From Legionella rowbothamii (GTDB taxonomy: Bacteria; Pseudomonadota; Gammaproteobacteria; Legionellales; Legionellaceae): a DNA stretch of 64,000 bases. Both the position numbers and the translations under genes were made by a program. A model generated the notes under the pieces. It did no database searches. It was not told where the DNA came from and saw nothing but the letters and a program-made list of their open reading frames with translations. Positions 20,203-28,695 of this stretch are shown here, one piece after another; the first letter of the stretch is position 1, and each line of letters starts with the position of its first letter. Location of the stretch: NCBI RefSeq assembly GCF_900639985.1, contig NZ_CAAAIM010000006.1, forward strand, positions 124,001-188,000. The letters are read 5' to 3'.

Positions 20203-20634
20203 TTAGGGAAGCGTATCCCCAATTTTTTTATAATCTCGCTCACCAAAAATCGCTGAATCATAAGAATAGTATTTAAATTCCAGTAAATTATTGCTGGGAT
20301 CTTTTAAGAAAAAAGATTGATGCTCAATACGAGTACCTATGAAGCGGGTTTTTACGGGAATTTCAAAATGAACGCCTTGCTTATATAGCCTGTCAATAAA
20401 TGCAAGAAACTCGTTCTTCTCGAGAAAAATCAAACCAAAATGTCTAGGATAAATGCTCTCCTGTACAGGTACGGGCTCTTCAATTTTATGCGCAACAATT
20501 TGATGAGCCCCAAAATTAAAAATCAATGCCTGCTCCGATTCACGCCCTAAAATAAACCCTAATTTGTCTTGGTAAAAATTCTTTGCTAAAGCCAAATCGT
20601 GAATTGGGAATGCCAAATGAAACAAAGTCTTCAT
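20203..20634 (-). CDS. VOC (glyoxalase/bleomycin-resistance fold) protein
   Basis: 143 residues from the chosen ATG at 20634, which follows a GGAG eight bases upstream; a longer frame begins at 20685 without support. The two VOC beta-alpha-beta-beta-beta units are visible: LFHLAFPIHDLALAKNFYQDKLGF at the start and HQSFFLKDPSNNLLEFKYY at the end, with the metal-ligand positions His (LFHLAF) and Glu (LLEFKY). Such proteins are metal-dependent dioxygenases, lyases or resistance proteins; the substrate cannot be told. It stands alone, divergent from dedA. Confidence 0.85.
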   Translation of the reverse strand: MKTLFHLAFPIHDLALAKNFYQDKLGFILGRESEQALIFNFGAHQIVAHKIEEPVPVQESIYPRHFGLIFLEKNEFLAFIDRLYKQGVHFEIPVKTRFIGTRIEHQSFFLKDPSNNLLEFKYYSYDSAIFGERDYKKIGDTLP

Positions 20635-20943
20635 AGAGGTTGCTCCGAATGAAATCTCTAGATTGATGCATCGATTCTCGCTCACGCGAATGACGCAAAT
20701 TAAAATTTATTTTTAATTATATGACATTGCATTACGTCATGGTACAGCATCGACAAGGGAGCATAAAATATGGGAAAATGACCGCGATGAGTAAAACGGG
20801 ACTCTGCTTACATTTAGCTAAGGCTTTCTTACTCATGCATAGGCGGGAATCTATTTCTGAATGTAACACCAAACTGCACTAGAATTGGATCCCGGCATTT
20901 TTGATAAACAATAACCAATCCGAACCTAAACGTAGGGATAAAA

Positions 20944-21590
20944 TGAGCTTCTTACATCAACTGATTGATTACATCCTGCACATTGATATTTATTTGAATA
21001 CCTTTGTATCCACTTATGGATTTTGGACTTATCTTGCTTTATTTGCTGTGATCTTCTGTGAAACAGGACTCATCGTCACGCCATTTTTACCAGGTGACTC
21101 ATTGTTATTTGCAGCAGGAAGTATTGCGGCTCAGTCGGATAATTCATTTAATGTAGTCCTTCTATTTACGCTACTGTTTATTGCTTCTGTCTTAGGTAAC
21201 CAACTTAATTTTCTTATTGGTAGAGCCTTAGGACCACGTATTTTTTCAGCCAATGAATCCTGGTTGTTAAATAAAAAGCATTTGCAGGAAGCCCATATTT
21301 TTTATGAAAAACATGGTGGCAAAACCATTATTTTTGCCCGCTTTCTTCCCATCATACGGACATTTGCCCCCTTTGTTGCCGGGGTAGGCACTATGAAAAT
21401 AGTGCATTTCTCTCTTTATAATATAGTCAGTGCTCTACTTTGGATCGGGGGCTTACTCAGTTTGGGGTATTTTTTAGGCTCCATCCCAGTTGTTAAGGCT
21501 AATTTTGTCCTGGTAATTTACGGGATCATTTTTGTTTCTTTACTCCCTGCTTTATTTGCATTTGTTAGTAAGAGAAAGGTTCACTCATAG
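20944..21590 (+). CDS. DedA family membrane protein
   Basis: 215 residues from the ATG at 20944, which has AGGGA six bases before it; an upstream TTG at 20901 has no ribosome site. Family motifs are present: ETGLIVTPFLPGDSLLFAAG (conserved Glu and Pro-Gly-Asp), LGNQLNFLIGRALG, and the arginine motif ARFLPIIRTFAPFVAGVG. DedA/Tvp38 proteins are inner-membrane proteins linked to membrane-lipid recycling and proton-dependent flipping of undecaprenyl phosphate. The C-terminus is basic (SKRKVHS). A hairpin follows at 21666. Confidence 0.92.
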
Positions 21591-21665
21591 GCCAATTGCT
21601 GACGAACGTGCTTAAGTAAAGTCTTTTGTGGTTTATAAAGTCTTGTATCGCTTATAGAAGACCCC

Positions 21666-21688
21666 ATACCGCGGCTTGACCGCGGTAT
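21666..21688 (+). terminator. Strong hairpin after dedA
   Basis: Perfect 9-base stem ATACCGCGG / CCGCGGTAT with a 5-base loop and a short TT tail. It lies 76 bases after the dedA stop and just before the stop of the opposing OTU-like gene, so it may serve both. Confidence 0.65.
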
Positions 21689-21729
21689 TTGAAGGATGTG
21701 CTATTCATTGCCGCGACCAGGTTATATTT

Positions 21730-23781
21730 TTATAATGAACTTAGGATTGTTGTCGCTGTATTTTCTTCTATATCTATTTGCTTTTTGAGCTGTACTAATT
21801 GCCAATCATAATTTTTTGAAGTTTCCTGCAGACTAGTGTTCAAACTTGGGTTTGTTAACTCATGTAGCAGCATAGTACGGAATGAATGTGGATGAGTGTT
21901 ACCTTTCTTATCATTCTCAAGATAATCAATCAAGAGGTTCTTAACCTCATTAAAGTCTTTCTCTACATTGATTTCGGCTAGAAAAGCTTGAGCGCGATCT
22001 CTCCCTGATTTGCCATGACGGTGAAAAAAAGAAAAGATAATACCATCGCTATGCGCGCAATATCTGATCACTGCATCACCAATTACACGCTGCAATTCCT
22101 CAACATCATTGATTTCTTTAAATAGTTTTTTACGAGCTACTGGTTTACGTGGCAAAGGAGCTTTTGACTCAGCCTCTACTTTATTCTCAGGTTGAACCTT
22201 TATCTCTGGCTCTACTTTGCTCTCAGCTTTTTTTATTGTTTCCGTTTCTTTTACTATTTTTCTAATATTGGTTGGACGTACAATAACCTTCTGGATTTCT
22301 TCAACAAGCGTGGTCCAATGACCATTACCTTCATTATTCACAGTAAGAATTGGGCGATCAGGCTCGTCATTAAAAGGATATTTTTGTATCTTATTTTCTA
22401 AAGTATGTAAATTAACCTCAAAAGGATAGGCTAAATAATCCAAATCCAAATGAGTACCCCAAAAATAGTTTTGGGTAATGCGTTCAATAGCACTAGGAAT
22501 GGCTGAATTAGGTGCTATCGGTGTTTCCTCAGTAGTCGCATCCAAATCAACATCATCACCATAAAGTAAGCGCAAAAATAATGGCGCTAAAATATAGTTT
22601 TCAAAGCCATCAATAAATAAAGTATTATCTTCCTGAAGTATCTCTAATACATGCTTTTTTCTTTCATCAGAAACAGCCTCATAAAGCCCATTAGATATTT
22701 CCCTCCGCAGCTCATCACGCTCTAGTTCAGTAAGCTCAGGCAGATGTGTTGCCAAGAGTTGCAGCAAAACAGGTTTTTTTACTTCCCAAGTAGCTTCATC
22801 GAATATTGTCTGCCATACCTCTTGCTGTCCAGCTTCAGTAATATTTAGAACACGCTCTAGTAAGCCCGGGAGCGTGCTTTGACTTACTCTCTTTTTTAGT
22901 TCAAGTGCATTTATACCTTTACTGGTGAAAGCCGCATCAATACTCATTCGTTTTAATGCGGCGGTAGGAGTATGACCTCCATTTGATGTAATTAATTTTT
23001 TAATTTGCTCAGCAGTCAATTTCAGTGAGCTGGAGCTATCTCCATTTATTTTGACCAATTCTTTTTTGAATAAGGCTAAATTATTAATTTTTACCTTTTT
23101 AACCTCTCCATTCACGTTAATATAAGACAACTCATCCTTGCAAAATATATAACTGTTTTTTAATTTTTTAGGGTCTTCAGGGAATTCATCTAGCAAATGG
23201 AAATTACGTCCGCCGACTAAAGCAGCTTTAATTTTTTCATCAGCAAACTCATTATACCTAGGATCATTATCTCTTTTTAAACCATAAAATAAATAAGAAA
23301 AGTTAACAAAACTACTCGTACCAACAAGACCTGCATACCCATCTGCAAGTCGGGAGCGCGCACAGGTCTTTCGCAATTCACTCAACTTATATTGATAAGT
23401 AATTTTCCTAAGTCCCATTTGCATGCGATCTAATAATGCTGTCTGTTTATTAGGATTATTGAGATCAAACGCACAAATAGCCTCATAATCATTCGCAAAA
23501 GACGGATCTAAAGCAATCCAACGCTCAAACATGGGACTACGTACATTGCCATTAGCAGCTCTTTCTTTTTTGATAATATCAATCAGGCCAATAGAAAAAG
23601 CATAAAAAGCGCAATTACCACGCCCTGGGTTATCAATGCGTCTTACGACCTTTTTTTGAATAAATTCAGTGGTCTTAGGCGAATTATCGGCACCTTCTGA
23701 CTCAACAACGGTACGTGGTTTGTGAGTGCCCTGAGAAGAGTTTAGAATTAAATCTGATGTGTTCTTTGTGCCGCCAGTCAT
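21730..23781 (-). CDS. OTU-like cysteine protease, candidate deubiquitinase effector
   Basis: 683 residues. The segment IDNPGRGNCAFYAFSIGL (Cys about residue 57) resembles the OTU catalytic-cysteine loop (consensus DGNCLFRA). NNEGNGHWTTLV (His about residue 488) resembles the OTU catalytic-histidine loop. The roughly 430 residues between them are an unusually long, mostly helical insertion, which recalls Legionella Lot-type OTUs with enlarged insertions. The Asp of DGNC is Arg here, so activity is uncertain. A Lys/Glu/Val-rich linker (KVEPEIKVQPENKVEAESK) leads to a C-terminal domain with IIFSFFHRHGKSGRDRAQAF. No signal peptide or membrane helix. Function as a translocated deubiquitinase is inference. 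The ATG has GGAGGGGC just upstream. Confidence 0.75.
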   Translation of the reverse strand: MTGGTKNTSDLILNSSQGTHKPRTVVESEGADNSPKTTEFIQKKVVRRIDNPGRGNCAFYAFSIGLIDIIKKERAANGNVRSPMFERWIALDPSFANDYEAICAFDLNNPNKQTALLDRMQMGLRKITYQYKLSELRKTCARSRLADGYAGLVGTSSFVNFSYLFYGLKRDNDPRYNEFADEKIKAALVGGRNFHLLDEFPEDPKKLKNSYIFCKDELSYINVNGEVKKVKINNLALFKKELVKINGDSSSSLKLTAEQIKKLITSNGGHTPTAALKRMSIDAAFTSKGINALELKKRVSQSTLPGLLERVLNITEAGQQEVWQTIFDEATWEVKKPVLLQLLATHLPELTELERDELRREISNGLYEAVSDERKKHVLEILQEDNTLFIDGFENYILAPLFLRLLYGDDVDLDATTEETPIAPNSAIPSAIERITQNYFWGTHLDLDYLAYPFEVNLHTLENKIQKYPFNDEPDRPILTVNNEGNGHWTTLVEEIQKVIVRPTNIRKIVKETETIKKAESKVEPEIKVQPENKVEAESKAPLPRKPVARKKLFKEINDVEELQRVIGDAVIRYCAHSDGIIFSFFHRHGKSGRDRAQAFLAEINVEKDFNEVKNLLIDYLENDKKGNTHPHSFRTMLLHELTNPSLNTSLQETSKNYDWQLVQLKKQIDIEENTATTILSSL

Positions 23782-23892
23782 AGCCCCTCCGGGAATATAG
23801 TATATACTCCACTGTGTATACTTATTATACTACGAGAGAGCAAACCATTCAATGGGGAATCTATTTAAACTACGTCTGCGAGTTATTACGCC

Positions 23893-24675
23893 TCAAGGTT
23901 TAATTAATAACGCAGACAAAAGTCCTCGCTGAATCCAGTTTTTAAGATAAGAGGCTGCCCGCATCCCTACCTCTTCCTCGTCTATCCGTTGACAGAGGCC
24001 CTCACAAACTAAACCGAAGGAAGCACCTTGAGCCAACCGCTCTAAAGCCCAGGCTTCATCTAGTGATAAACTACAAAATTGAATCATTAATTCAGGAGTG
24101 CGCCATAAAATCCAAGCAGAAGTTTCTACTTGTTGCTGTAGTTCAGGCAAATCGTGATCATGAGCCAAAGCTTGCCAAAGAGAAACACTATTCCACAAGT
24201 AATTAAGCCGCTGTACTGAAGGGTGTAATACAAATTGCAAATTAGCCCAAGCCTCTGGTGGAACCGCGGCCATATCAGCAACAGATACTACAGGTGCCTC
24301 TGCGGCATCAAAAGCTAAAGTCATATTCCATTCAAAATCAGTTAACTCGCTTAGATAAGGATATTGGGGATAATTAGTGTGAATAAACGCCGCCAAATTA
24401 TCACCAAACCAGCGAATAGAACGAAATGAAGAAGGATGCTCTCGCAGATAGGCTCGTGCAAGGTGATTAAATTCCTCGGTACCGAGATACGCATACAAGC
24501 AAGGAAAGTTTGCGACAAGACTTTCGATTAAACGCAGTTCATAAGCATCTCGATAAATTCCTAAGCGAGTTTCAGCAGAGACGAGCTCTGTTTTCATAAT
24601 TGAACTATGAATTTGATTATCACCCGATAGTAAGAATTGATGGAACTGCTCTTGCAACTGCTTTAGCTCATTCAT
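23893..24675 (-). CDS. bufC: Bufferin partner protein BufC/HvfC (DUF2063)
   Basis: 260 residues. The N-terminal DUF2063 domain shows LQEQFHQFLLSGDN, then LGIYRDAYELRLIESLVANFPCLYAYLGTEEF and ARAYLREHPSSFRSIRWFGDNLAAFI, all family signatures. The protein is the partner of the MNIO enzyme encoded just upstream; it probably binds the precursor peptide. Its ATG overlaps the end of the MNIO gene by four bases, so the two are translationally coupled. Last gene of the three-gene operon. Confidence 0.88.
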   Translation of the reverse strand: MNELKQLQEQFHQFLLSGDNQIHSSIMKTELVSAETRLGIYRDAYELRLIESLVANFPCLYAYLGTEEFNHLARAYLREHPSSFRSIRWFGDNLAAFIHTNYPQYPYLSELTDFEWNMTLAFDAAEAPVVSVADMAAVPPEAWANLQFVLHPSVQRLNYLWNSVSLWQALAHDHDLPELQQQVETSAWILWRTPELMIQFCSLSLDEAWALERLAQGASFGLVCEGLCQRIDEEEVGMRAASYLKNWIQRGLLSALLIKP

Positions 24676-25529
24676 ACCAATACCTCACCGCATAATGCCA
24701 CTTCGGCAATACTTCGAGCTTGATTCATTTCGGCCAATAGCTCAGCAAAAACAGGCATATTATCATCACGCTCAATCATGGTAGATATTTTTCCCAAATG
24801 CCGGATTGTTTCTGCATAAAGCGCCCATACTGCCTCCGCCACCGGAGCATCATGAGTATCAATAATGTAATCACCATTATTGGAATGCCCTGCTAAATGA
24901 ATCTGGGCAACCCGCTCTCCAGGCATTGCATGAATATAATCTAAAGGATTAAATCCATGATTAACCGAGCTTACATACACGTTATTCACATCCAATAGGA
25001 TATAACAGCCAGATTCGTTAACTATATCTAAAAGAAACTCCCATTCAGACATTTCAGATTGTTTATAGGTTAGATAACTGGACACATTTTCAATTAAAAT
25101 TGGGCGTTGTAGAACATCTTGTACTTGTTGGATACGGCCCACAACATGCTTTACAGCATACCGGGTATAAGGGATCGGTAGTAAATCATGGGCATTAAGA
25201 CCATTAATCCCAGTCCAGCACAAATGATCGGAAATCCATTCGGGCTCTGCTCGTGTAGCCAAGTTTTTTACTTGCTGCAAATAATCATTATCTAAAGGGT
25301 CACTGCTTCCTAGGGAAAGGGAGACCCCATGCATTACCATAGGATAATGCTCACGAATCCTATCAAGATAATATAAGGGCTTGCCCCCGGGAATCAGATA
25401 GTTTTCGGTAACGAGTTCAAACCAATCTACCTTCGGTTTTTGCAATAAAATTTCTTCATAGTAATCAGGTCTTAACCCAAGACCAAAACCAAGAAAGGGC
25501 ATTTTTTGTATGGATTTATATTGAGACAT
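24672..25529 (-). CDS. bufB: MNIO enzyme BufB/HvfB (DUF692)
   Basis: 285 residues from the chosen ATG at 25529 (AAGG upstream); the open frame extends to 25562 without support. A DUF692 TIM-barrel that binds two or three iron ions. Ligand motifs visible: GFGLGLRPDYYEEIL, MHGVSLSLGS, WISDHLCW, IENVSSYL, LLDVNNVYVS, AQIHLAGH and DTHDAPV. In characterised bufferin systems this enzyme converts precursor cysteines to thiooxazole-type groups that bind copper. The precursor gene is directly upstream and the DUF2063 partner gene downstream, so the system is complete. Confidence 0.93.
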   Translation of the reverse strand: MSQYKSIQKMPFLGFGLGLRPDYYEEILLQKPKVDWFELVTENYLIPGGKPLYYLDRIREHYPMVMHGVSLSLGSSDPLDNDYLQQVKNLATRAEPEWISDHLCWTGINGLNAHDLLPIPYTRYAVKHVVGRIQQVQDVLQRPILIENVSSYLTYKQSEMSEWEFLLDIVNESGCYILLDVNNVYVSSVNHGFNPLDYIHAMPGERVAQIHLAGHSNNGDYIIDTHDAPVAEAVWALYAETIRHLGKISTMIERDDNMPVFAELLAEMNQARSIAEVALCGEVLV

Positions 25530-25544
25530 AAGAAACCTTGATGG

Positions 25545-25570
25545 CACCAGGCAGAGGCTCATGCCTGGTG
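25545..25570 (-). other. Stem-loop between bufA and bufB
   Basis: A perfect 9-base stem (CACCAGGCA / TGCCTGGTG) with an 8-base loop sits between the bufA stop and the bufB start. There is no T tract, so it is more likely a partial terminator or an mRNA-stabilising element that leaves more precursor message than enzyme message. That role is inference. Confidence 0.6.
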
Positions 25571-25582
25571 TAAGGCAAAAAA

Positions 25583-25837
25583 TTATTCAGCAGTACCGCC
25601 CGCTTTTTCGCACTCTTCTTTAGTCATTTTAACAACGCCTTTTCCTTTGCAAGAATTTTGGCCTTTGCATGAATTATCAGCAGTTTTGCAAGAGCTTTGA
25701 CCTTTACATGAGTTACCACCTTTACAATGAACCATTGGTGCAGAAGAAGCTGAGTCATCAGCAAAAGCAGGAGCTAAAGCAAACATAGAAGCAGCGCCAA
25801 CTGCAAGTGCAGCACCAGTTAATTTAATTTTGTTCAT
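25583..25837 (-). CDS. bufA: Bufferin precursor peptide (BufA2-like), cysteine-rich, secreted
   Basis: 84 residues from the ATG at 25837, which follows AAAGGA; an upstream in-frame ATG at 25918 lies inside the promoter region and is not used. A signal peptide (KLTGAALAVGAASMFALAPAFA) sends it to the periplasm. The mature part has six cysteines, five of them in CKG/CKT repeats (HCKGGNSCKGQSSCK, then SCKGQNSCKGKG), and ends KEECEKAGG. This layout matches the BufA2 group of ribosomally made copper-chelating peptides. Modification by BufB would create the metal-binding groups. Probable role: periplasmic copper buffering. Confidence 0.88.
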   Translation of the reverse strand: MNKIKLTGAALAVGAASMFALAPAFADDSASSAPMVHCKGGNSCKGQSSCKTADNSCKGQNSCKGKGVVKMTKEECEKAGGTAE

Positions 25838-25904
25838 TTGATTAATTCCTTTTAATTTAGTTGATAAAACACTTGAGATACCAAATAACAATTTGGTCAC
25901 TTGC

Positions 25905-25934
25905 ATTTTAGAAAGCAATATTAAATCTTGTCAA
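25905..25934 (-). promoter_or_regulatory. Sigma-70-type promoter of the bufferin operon
   Basis: On the minus strand TTGACA (25929-25934) and TAAAAT (25905-25910) are separated by 18 bases. Transcription would start near 25898, giving a leader of about 60 bases before the bufA ATG. No clear metal-regulator operator could be recognised. Confidence 0.6.
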
Positions 25935-26192
25935 GTGAGGTTTCAAATTAAGATTATACTACTAATTATTTTTTTGTTTCTAGGGACAACAGCAAAACTA
26001 TTGCCCCTAATATTTTCCTTTATCAAGATATTGAAGAACGGTTAAGGGACATTCCAGATGCCCACAAAAGAAAGGTTGGCTAGTGCAATTGATATTGATC
26101 TATTGAACTTGACAAACTCCAAGGATAGACCAAAATCTATTCATTACTGCTAATTTATACTCTATTGCTCAGGACCTGAAACGGAGAATATA

Positions 26193-26792
26193 ATGGCTAC
26201 ATCAAAAAGACCTAGGGAAGCCCGCCCTGCGCGCGAAATAGATGCAATCTATAAACGCAGAACCGTACGAGATTACAAGCCGCAAAAAATCGAGGCGCCA
26301 ATGATTAACGCCTTACTTAATGCCGCGGTCCAAGCTCCGACAGCATTACGCGAAGAACCCTGGGCTTTTGCAGTAATTCAAGATAAAGAAATGCTTAAGC
26401 AACTATCCGACACGATTCAAGGTTTAATCTACAATGAAGCTCGTAATTATCCCAAGCTAATGAACCGTGTCAAAGAGCTCACGGATAAACCAAATTTTAA
26501 TGCGTTTTATAATGCAGGCACACTCATCGTAATTTACAGTAGATTCCAAAGACCTTTTGTTGTAGCTGACTGCTGGCTTGCTGCTCAAAATTTGATGCTC
26601 ACGGCTTGTGTGAATGGCTTAGGTTCTTGTGTCGTTGCGCTTGCAGTACCTGCGTTAAATACTCCAGAATGGAAATCAAAACTACATGTTGGGTCTGAAA
26701 TGATTGCCATCGCACCAATTATTATTGGCATTCCCGCAGGTCCCGTTGAGCCAGTATCCCGTTATGAACCAGATATCCTTTCCTGGATCTAA
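26193..26792 (+). CDS. Nitroreductase-family flavoprotein
   Basis: 199 residues. The start of the family fold is clear: IDAIYKRRTVRDYKPQKI (FMN phosphate-binding Arg pair) followed by LLNAAVQAPTALREEPWAF, and later WLAAQNLMLTACVNGLGSCVVA and a final GIPAGPVEPVSR. FMN-dependent NAD(P)H oxidoreductases of this family reduce nitro groups, quinones or enones; the true substrate cannot be read. The start ATG has GGAG nine bases upstream. It converges on the threonine aldolase gene, with a hairpin between. Confidence 0.88.
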   Translation: MATSKRPREARPAREIDAIYKRRTVRDYKPQKIEAPMINALLNAAVQAPTALREEPWAFAVIQDKEMLKQLSDTIQGLIYNEARNYPKLMNRVKELTDKPNFNAFYNAGTLIVIYSRFQRPFVVADCWLAAQNLMLTACVNGLGSCVVALAVPALNTPEWKSKLHVGSEMIAIAPIIIGIPAGPVEPVSRYEPDILSWI

Positions 26793-26823
26793 ACAAGAAT
26801 TCAATCCATACCTTCACACCACA

Positions 26824-26842
26824 GTCCTGGTTAAATCAGGAC
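26824..26842. terminator. Short hairpin between convergent genes
   Basis: Six-base stem GTCCTG / CAGGAC with a 7-base loop. It overlaps the last codons of the aldolase gene. Probably a weak two-way terminator. Confidence 0.45.
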
Positions 26843-27874
26843 GTTGGTTGTATTTTGATAATAAGAGCTCACCTCAACGAGTACTCGCTCAATATCAGCG
26901 CTGGAAATATCACGATGGGTAACAAGGCGAATGGAATTCATTTTATTCGGTCTTTTGGGAAAAATAATACCTCGCTCAGCCAAATAAGCCTGAAGTTTAG
27001 GATAGTTACTTCCCACTTTGATAAATATCATATTGGTCTGCACTGACTCCTGATCTACAAGCAAATCCCCCACCCCCGACAAACCTTGAGCTAATAAGGC
27101 CGCATGCTCATGATCCTCTTGTAAGCGCGCGATATTATGTTCTAAAGCATAAATTCCGGCAGCAGCAATAACACCAGCCTGACGCATACCACCACCCAAT
27201 ACTTTACGCCATCTTTTTGCTTTACTGATTAACTCTTTATGCCCGCACAATACTGACCCAATAGGAGCAGCCAATCCTTTGGATAAACAAATAGAAATAG
27301 AATCAAAGCCACGACTAATGCGGTTTAAATCCACATTCTGTTTAACCGCTGCATTGAACACACGAGCCCCATCAAGATGGCTCGCTAAATTTTTTGCTTG
27401 GCAAAAAGCCTGAACTTCATCTACATAAGAAAGAGGTAAAACTTTGCCATTTGTTGTATTTTCCAGGCATAACAGTTTGGTACGAGCATGATGATTATCA
27501 ATGGGCTTAATTGCCATCTCTACCTTGTGTAAAGACAAACTCCCATCTGATTCAAAATCTAGGGGTTGAGGTTGAATACTACCCAATACCGCAGCACCAC
27601 CTCCTTCCCACATATACGTATGAGCAGTTTGCCCAACAATATACTCATCACCCCGTTCACAATGTGCCATAATCCCTAATAAATTAGTTTGCGTTCCCGT
27701 AGGCGCAAAAAGAGCCGCATCCATCCCCGCACGCTCAGCCAGCATAGCCTCCAATTGTTTAACAGTAGGATCTTCATCAAAAACATCATCCCCTACTTCA
27801 GCATCCATCATCGCTTTTAACATTTCCTGAGAAGGCTTGGTCACTGTATCACTACGGAAATCGATTGAATTCAT
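26831..27874 (-). CDS. ltaE: Low-specificity L-threonine aldolase
   Basis: 347 residues from the ATG at 27874, preceded by AAGGAG at ideal spacing. A PLP-dependent enzyme that splits L-threonine or L-allo-threonine to glycine and acetaldehyde. Family features: IDFRSDTVTKPSQEM at the start, DVFDEDPTVKQLE, the cofactor His/Asp pair region HLDGARVFNA, and the PLP lysine in SICLSKGLAAPIGSVLCG. The frame runs open a few codons further 5' but those overlap the broken flavoprotein stub. The stub's stop codon lies inside this gene's ribosome site. Confidence 0.93.
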   Translation of the reverse strand: MNSIDFRSDTVTKPSQEMLKAMMDAEVGDDVFDEDPTVKQLEAMLAERAGMDAALFAPTGTQTNLLGIMAHCERGDEYIVGQTAHTYMWEGGGAAVLGSIQPQPLDFESDGSLSLHKVEMAIKPIDNHHARTKLLCLENTTNGKVLPLSYVDEVQAFCQAKNLASHLDGARVFNAAVKQNVDLNRISRGFDSISICLSKGLAAPIGSVLCGHKELISKAKRWRKVLGGGMRQAGVIAAAGIYALEHNIARLQEDHEHAALLAQGLSGVGDLLVDQESVQTNMIFIKVGSNYPKLQAYLAERGIIFPKRPNKMNSIRLVTHRDISSADIERVLVEVSSYYQNTTNVLI

Positions 27875-27884
27875 GCATAACTCC

Positions 27885-28079
27885 TTAACTGGCGTCAAAT
27901 AAATCGTTTTCTATACATTGATTGACTACGGATTCAGGAAGTGTGATCCCTGACCCTTGGCCTATTCGTCCTGATGATTGTTCTAAAATAGTAACGTTTG
28001 CTCCTAAACGCTGAAGCAAAACTGCCGTAGCACAACCAGCAATGGAACCCCCAACAACTACTATATTTTTTCCACGCAT
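27885..28079 (-). pseudogene. N-terminal stub of an FAD-dependent monooxygenase
   Basis: Only 64 codons: MRGKNIVVVGGSIAGCATAVLLQRLGANVTILEQ, a textbook Rossmann FAD-binding start (GGSIAG with the acidic residue E at strand 2), then a GSGITLPES segment. Real enzymes of this group have about 400 residues, so over 80 percent is missing. The stop falls 11 bases before the ltaE start, inside its ribosome-binding site. A deletion that joined the stub to the front of ltaE is the simplest account. It may still be translated and couple ltaE translation. Confidence 0.75.
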
Positions 28080-28208
28080 AAATCACTTTAAGTGGTAAGA
28101 GAGCTAACCATCATACAAAATTTTTTTAACAAAACAACTACTAAACAACGAATACTCCCATGTCTCATTCAGCAGCGTCCTTACTAGGCTCTGGATGACG
28201 TAGGCCCT

Positions 28209-28547
28209 TTACCAATGACCATCATAAGGCCTATGCTCTTTAATTTCTTGTTTTGTTTTGCCTCGATGATAGTGCAATTTCCATTCTTTGCTTTGAGTAG
28301 CCTTATTCCAAAAAGGATGATAATCAAGGGCAAAAACCCGTAGTGAATGATTATCTATTTGTTTATACAGGTTTACCCCCCCTCCTCCCTTTGCATAAAA
28401 CTGTAAAGCTACTCGATAATTACCGGTGCGTATTGCACCATAAGCAGCTACGGAAGCCACTACTGCAGCTGTCGCCGTTGTTCCAAATAAAGAATGTTCT
28501 GCTTTGGGTCCGTTTATTTTACTATCAGCCACGAGCTCCTCTCTCAT
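28209..28547 (-). CDS. Unrecognised small protein with His-rich C-terminus
   Basis: 112 residues. An Ala-rich hydrophobic segment (TTATAAVVASVAAYGAIRTG, about residues 23-42) could be one membrane helix or a packing helix. The end, KLHYHRGKTKQEIKEHRPYDGHW, resembles ends of some polymorphic-toxin-like domains, which is a weak impression. Start ATG at 28547 has only a poor ribosome site. No operon partner. Coding status is moderately likely. Confidence 0.5.
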   Translation of the reverse strand: MREELVADSKINGPKAEHSLFGTTATAAVVASVAAYGAIRTGNYRVALQFYAKGGGGVNLYKQIDNHSLRVFALDYHPFWNKATQSKEWKLHYHRGKTKQEIKEHRPYDGHW

Positions 28548-28695
28548 AGTGCATCAAATCCTATCTGATGAAGAAAACTGACATATAAGACCACATTTAG
28601 GAGATTATTTGCAAATATCATTAGAAATGGGGTTATTTACATGTCGCTAACTTGCGGCCATTTGGGCTAAGACAGTAGAAATGTGAATAGCCCCT

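Noticed and set aside
20769..20882. Short frame before dedA (about 34 codons)
   Set aside because: No ribosome site and no pattern; part of the dedA upstream region.
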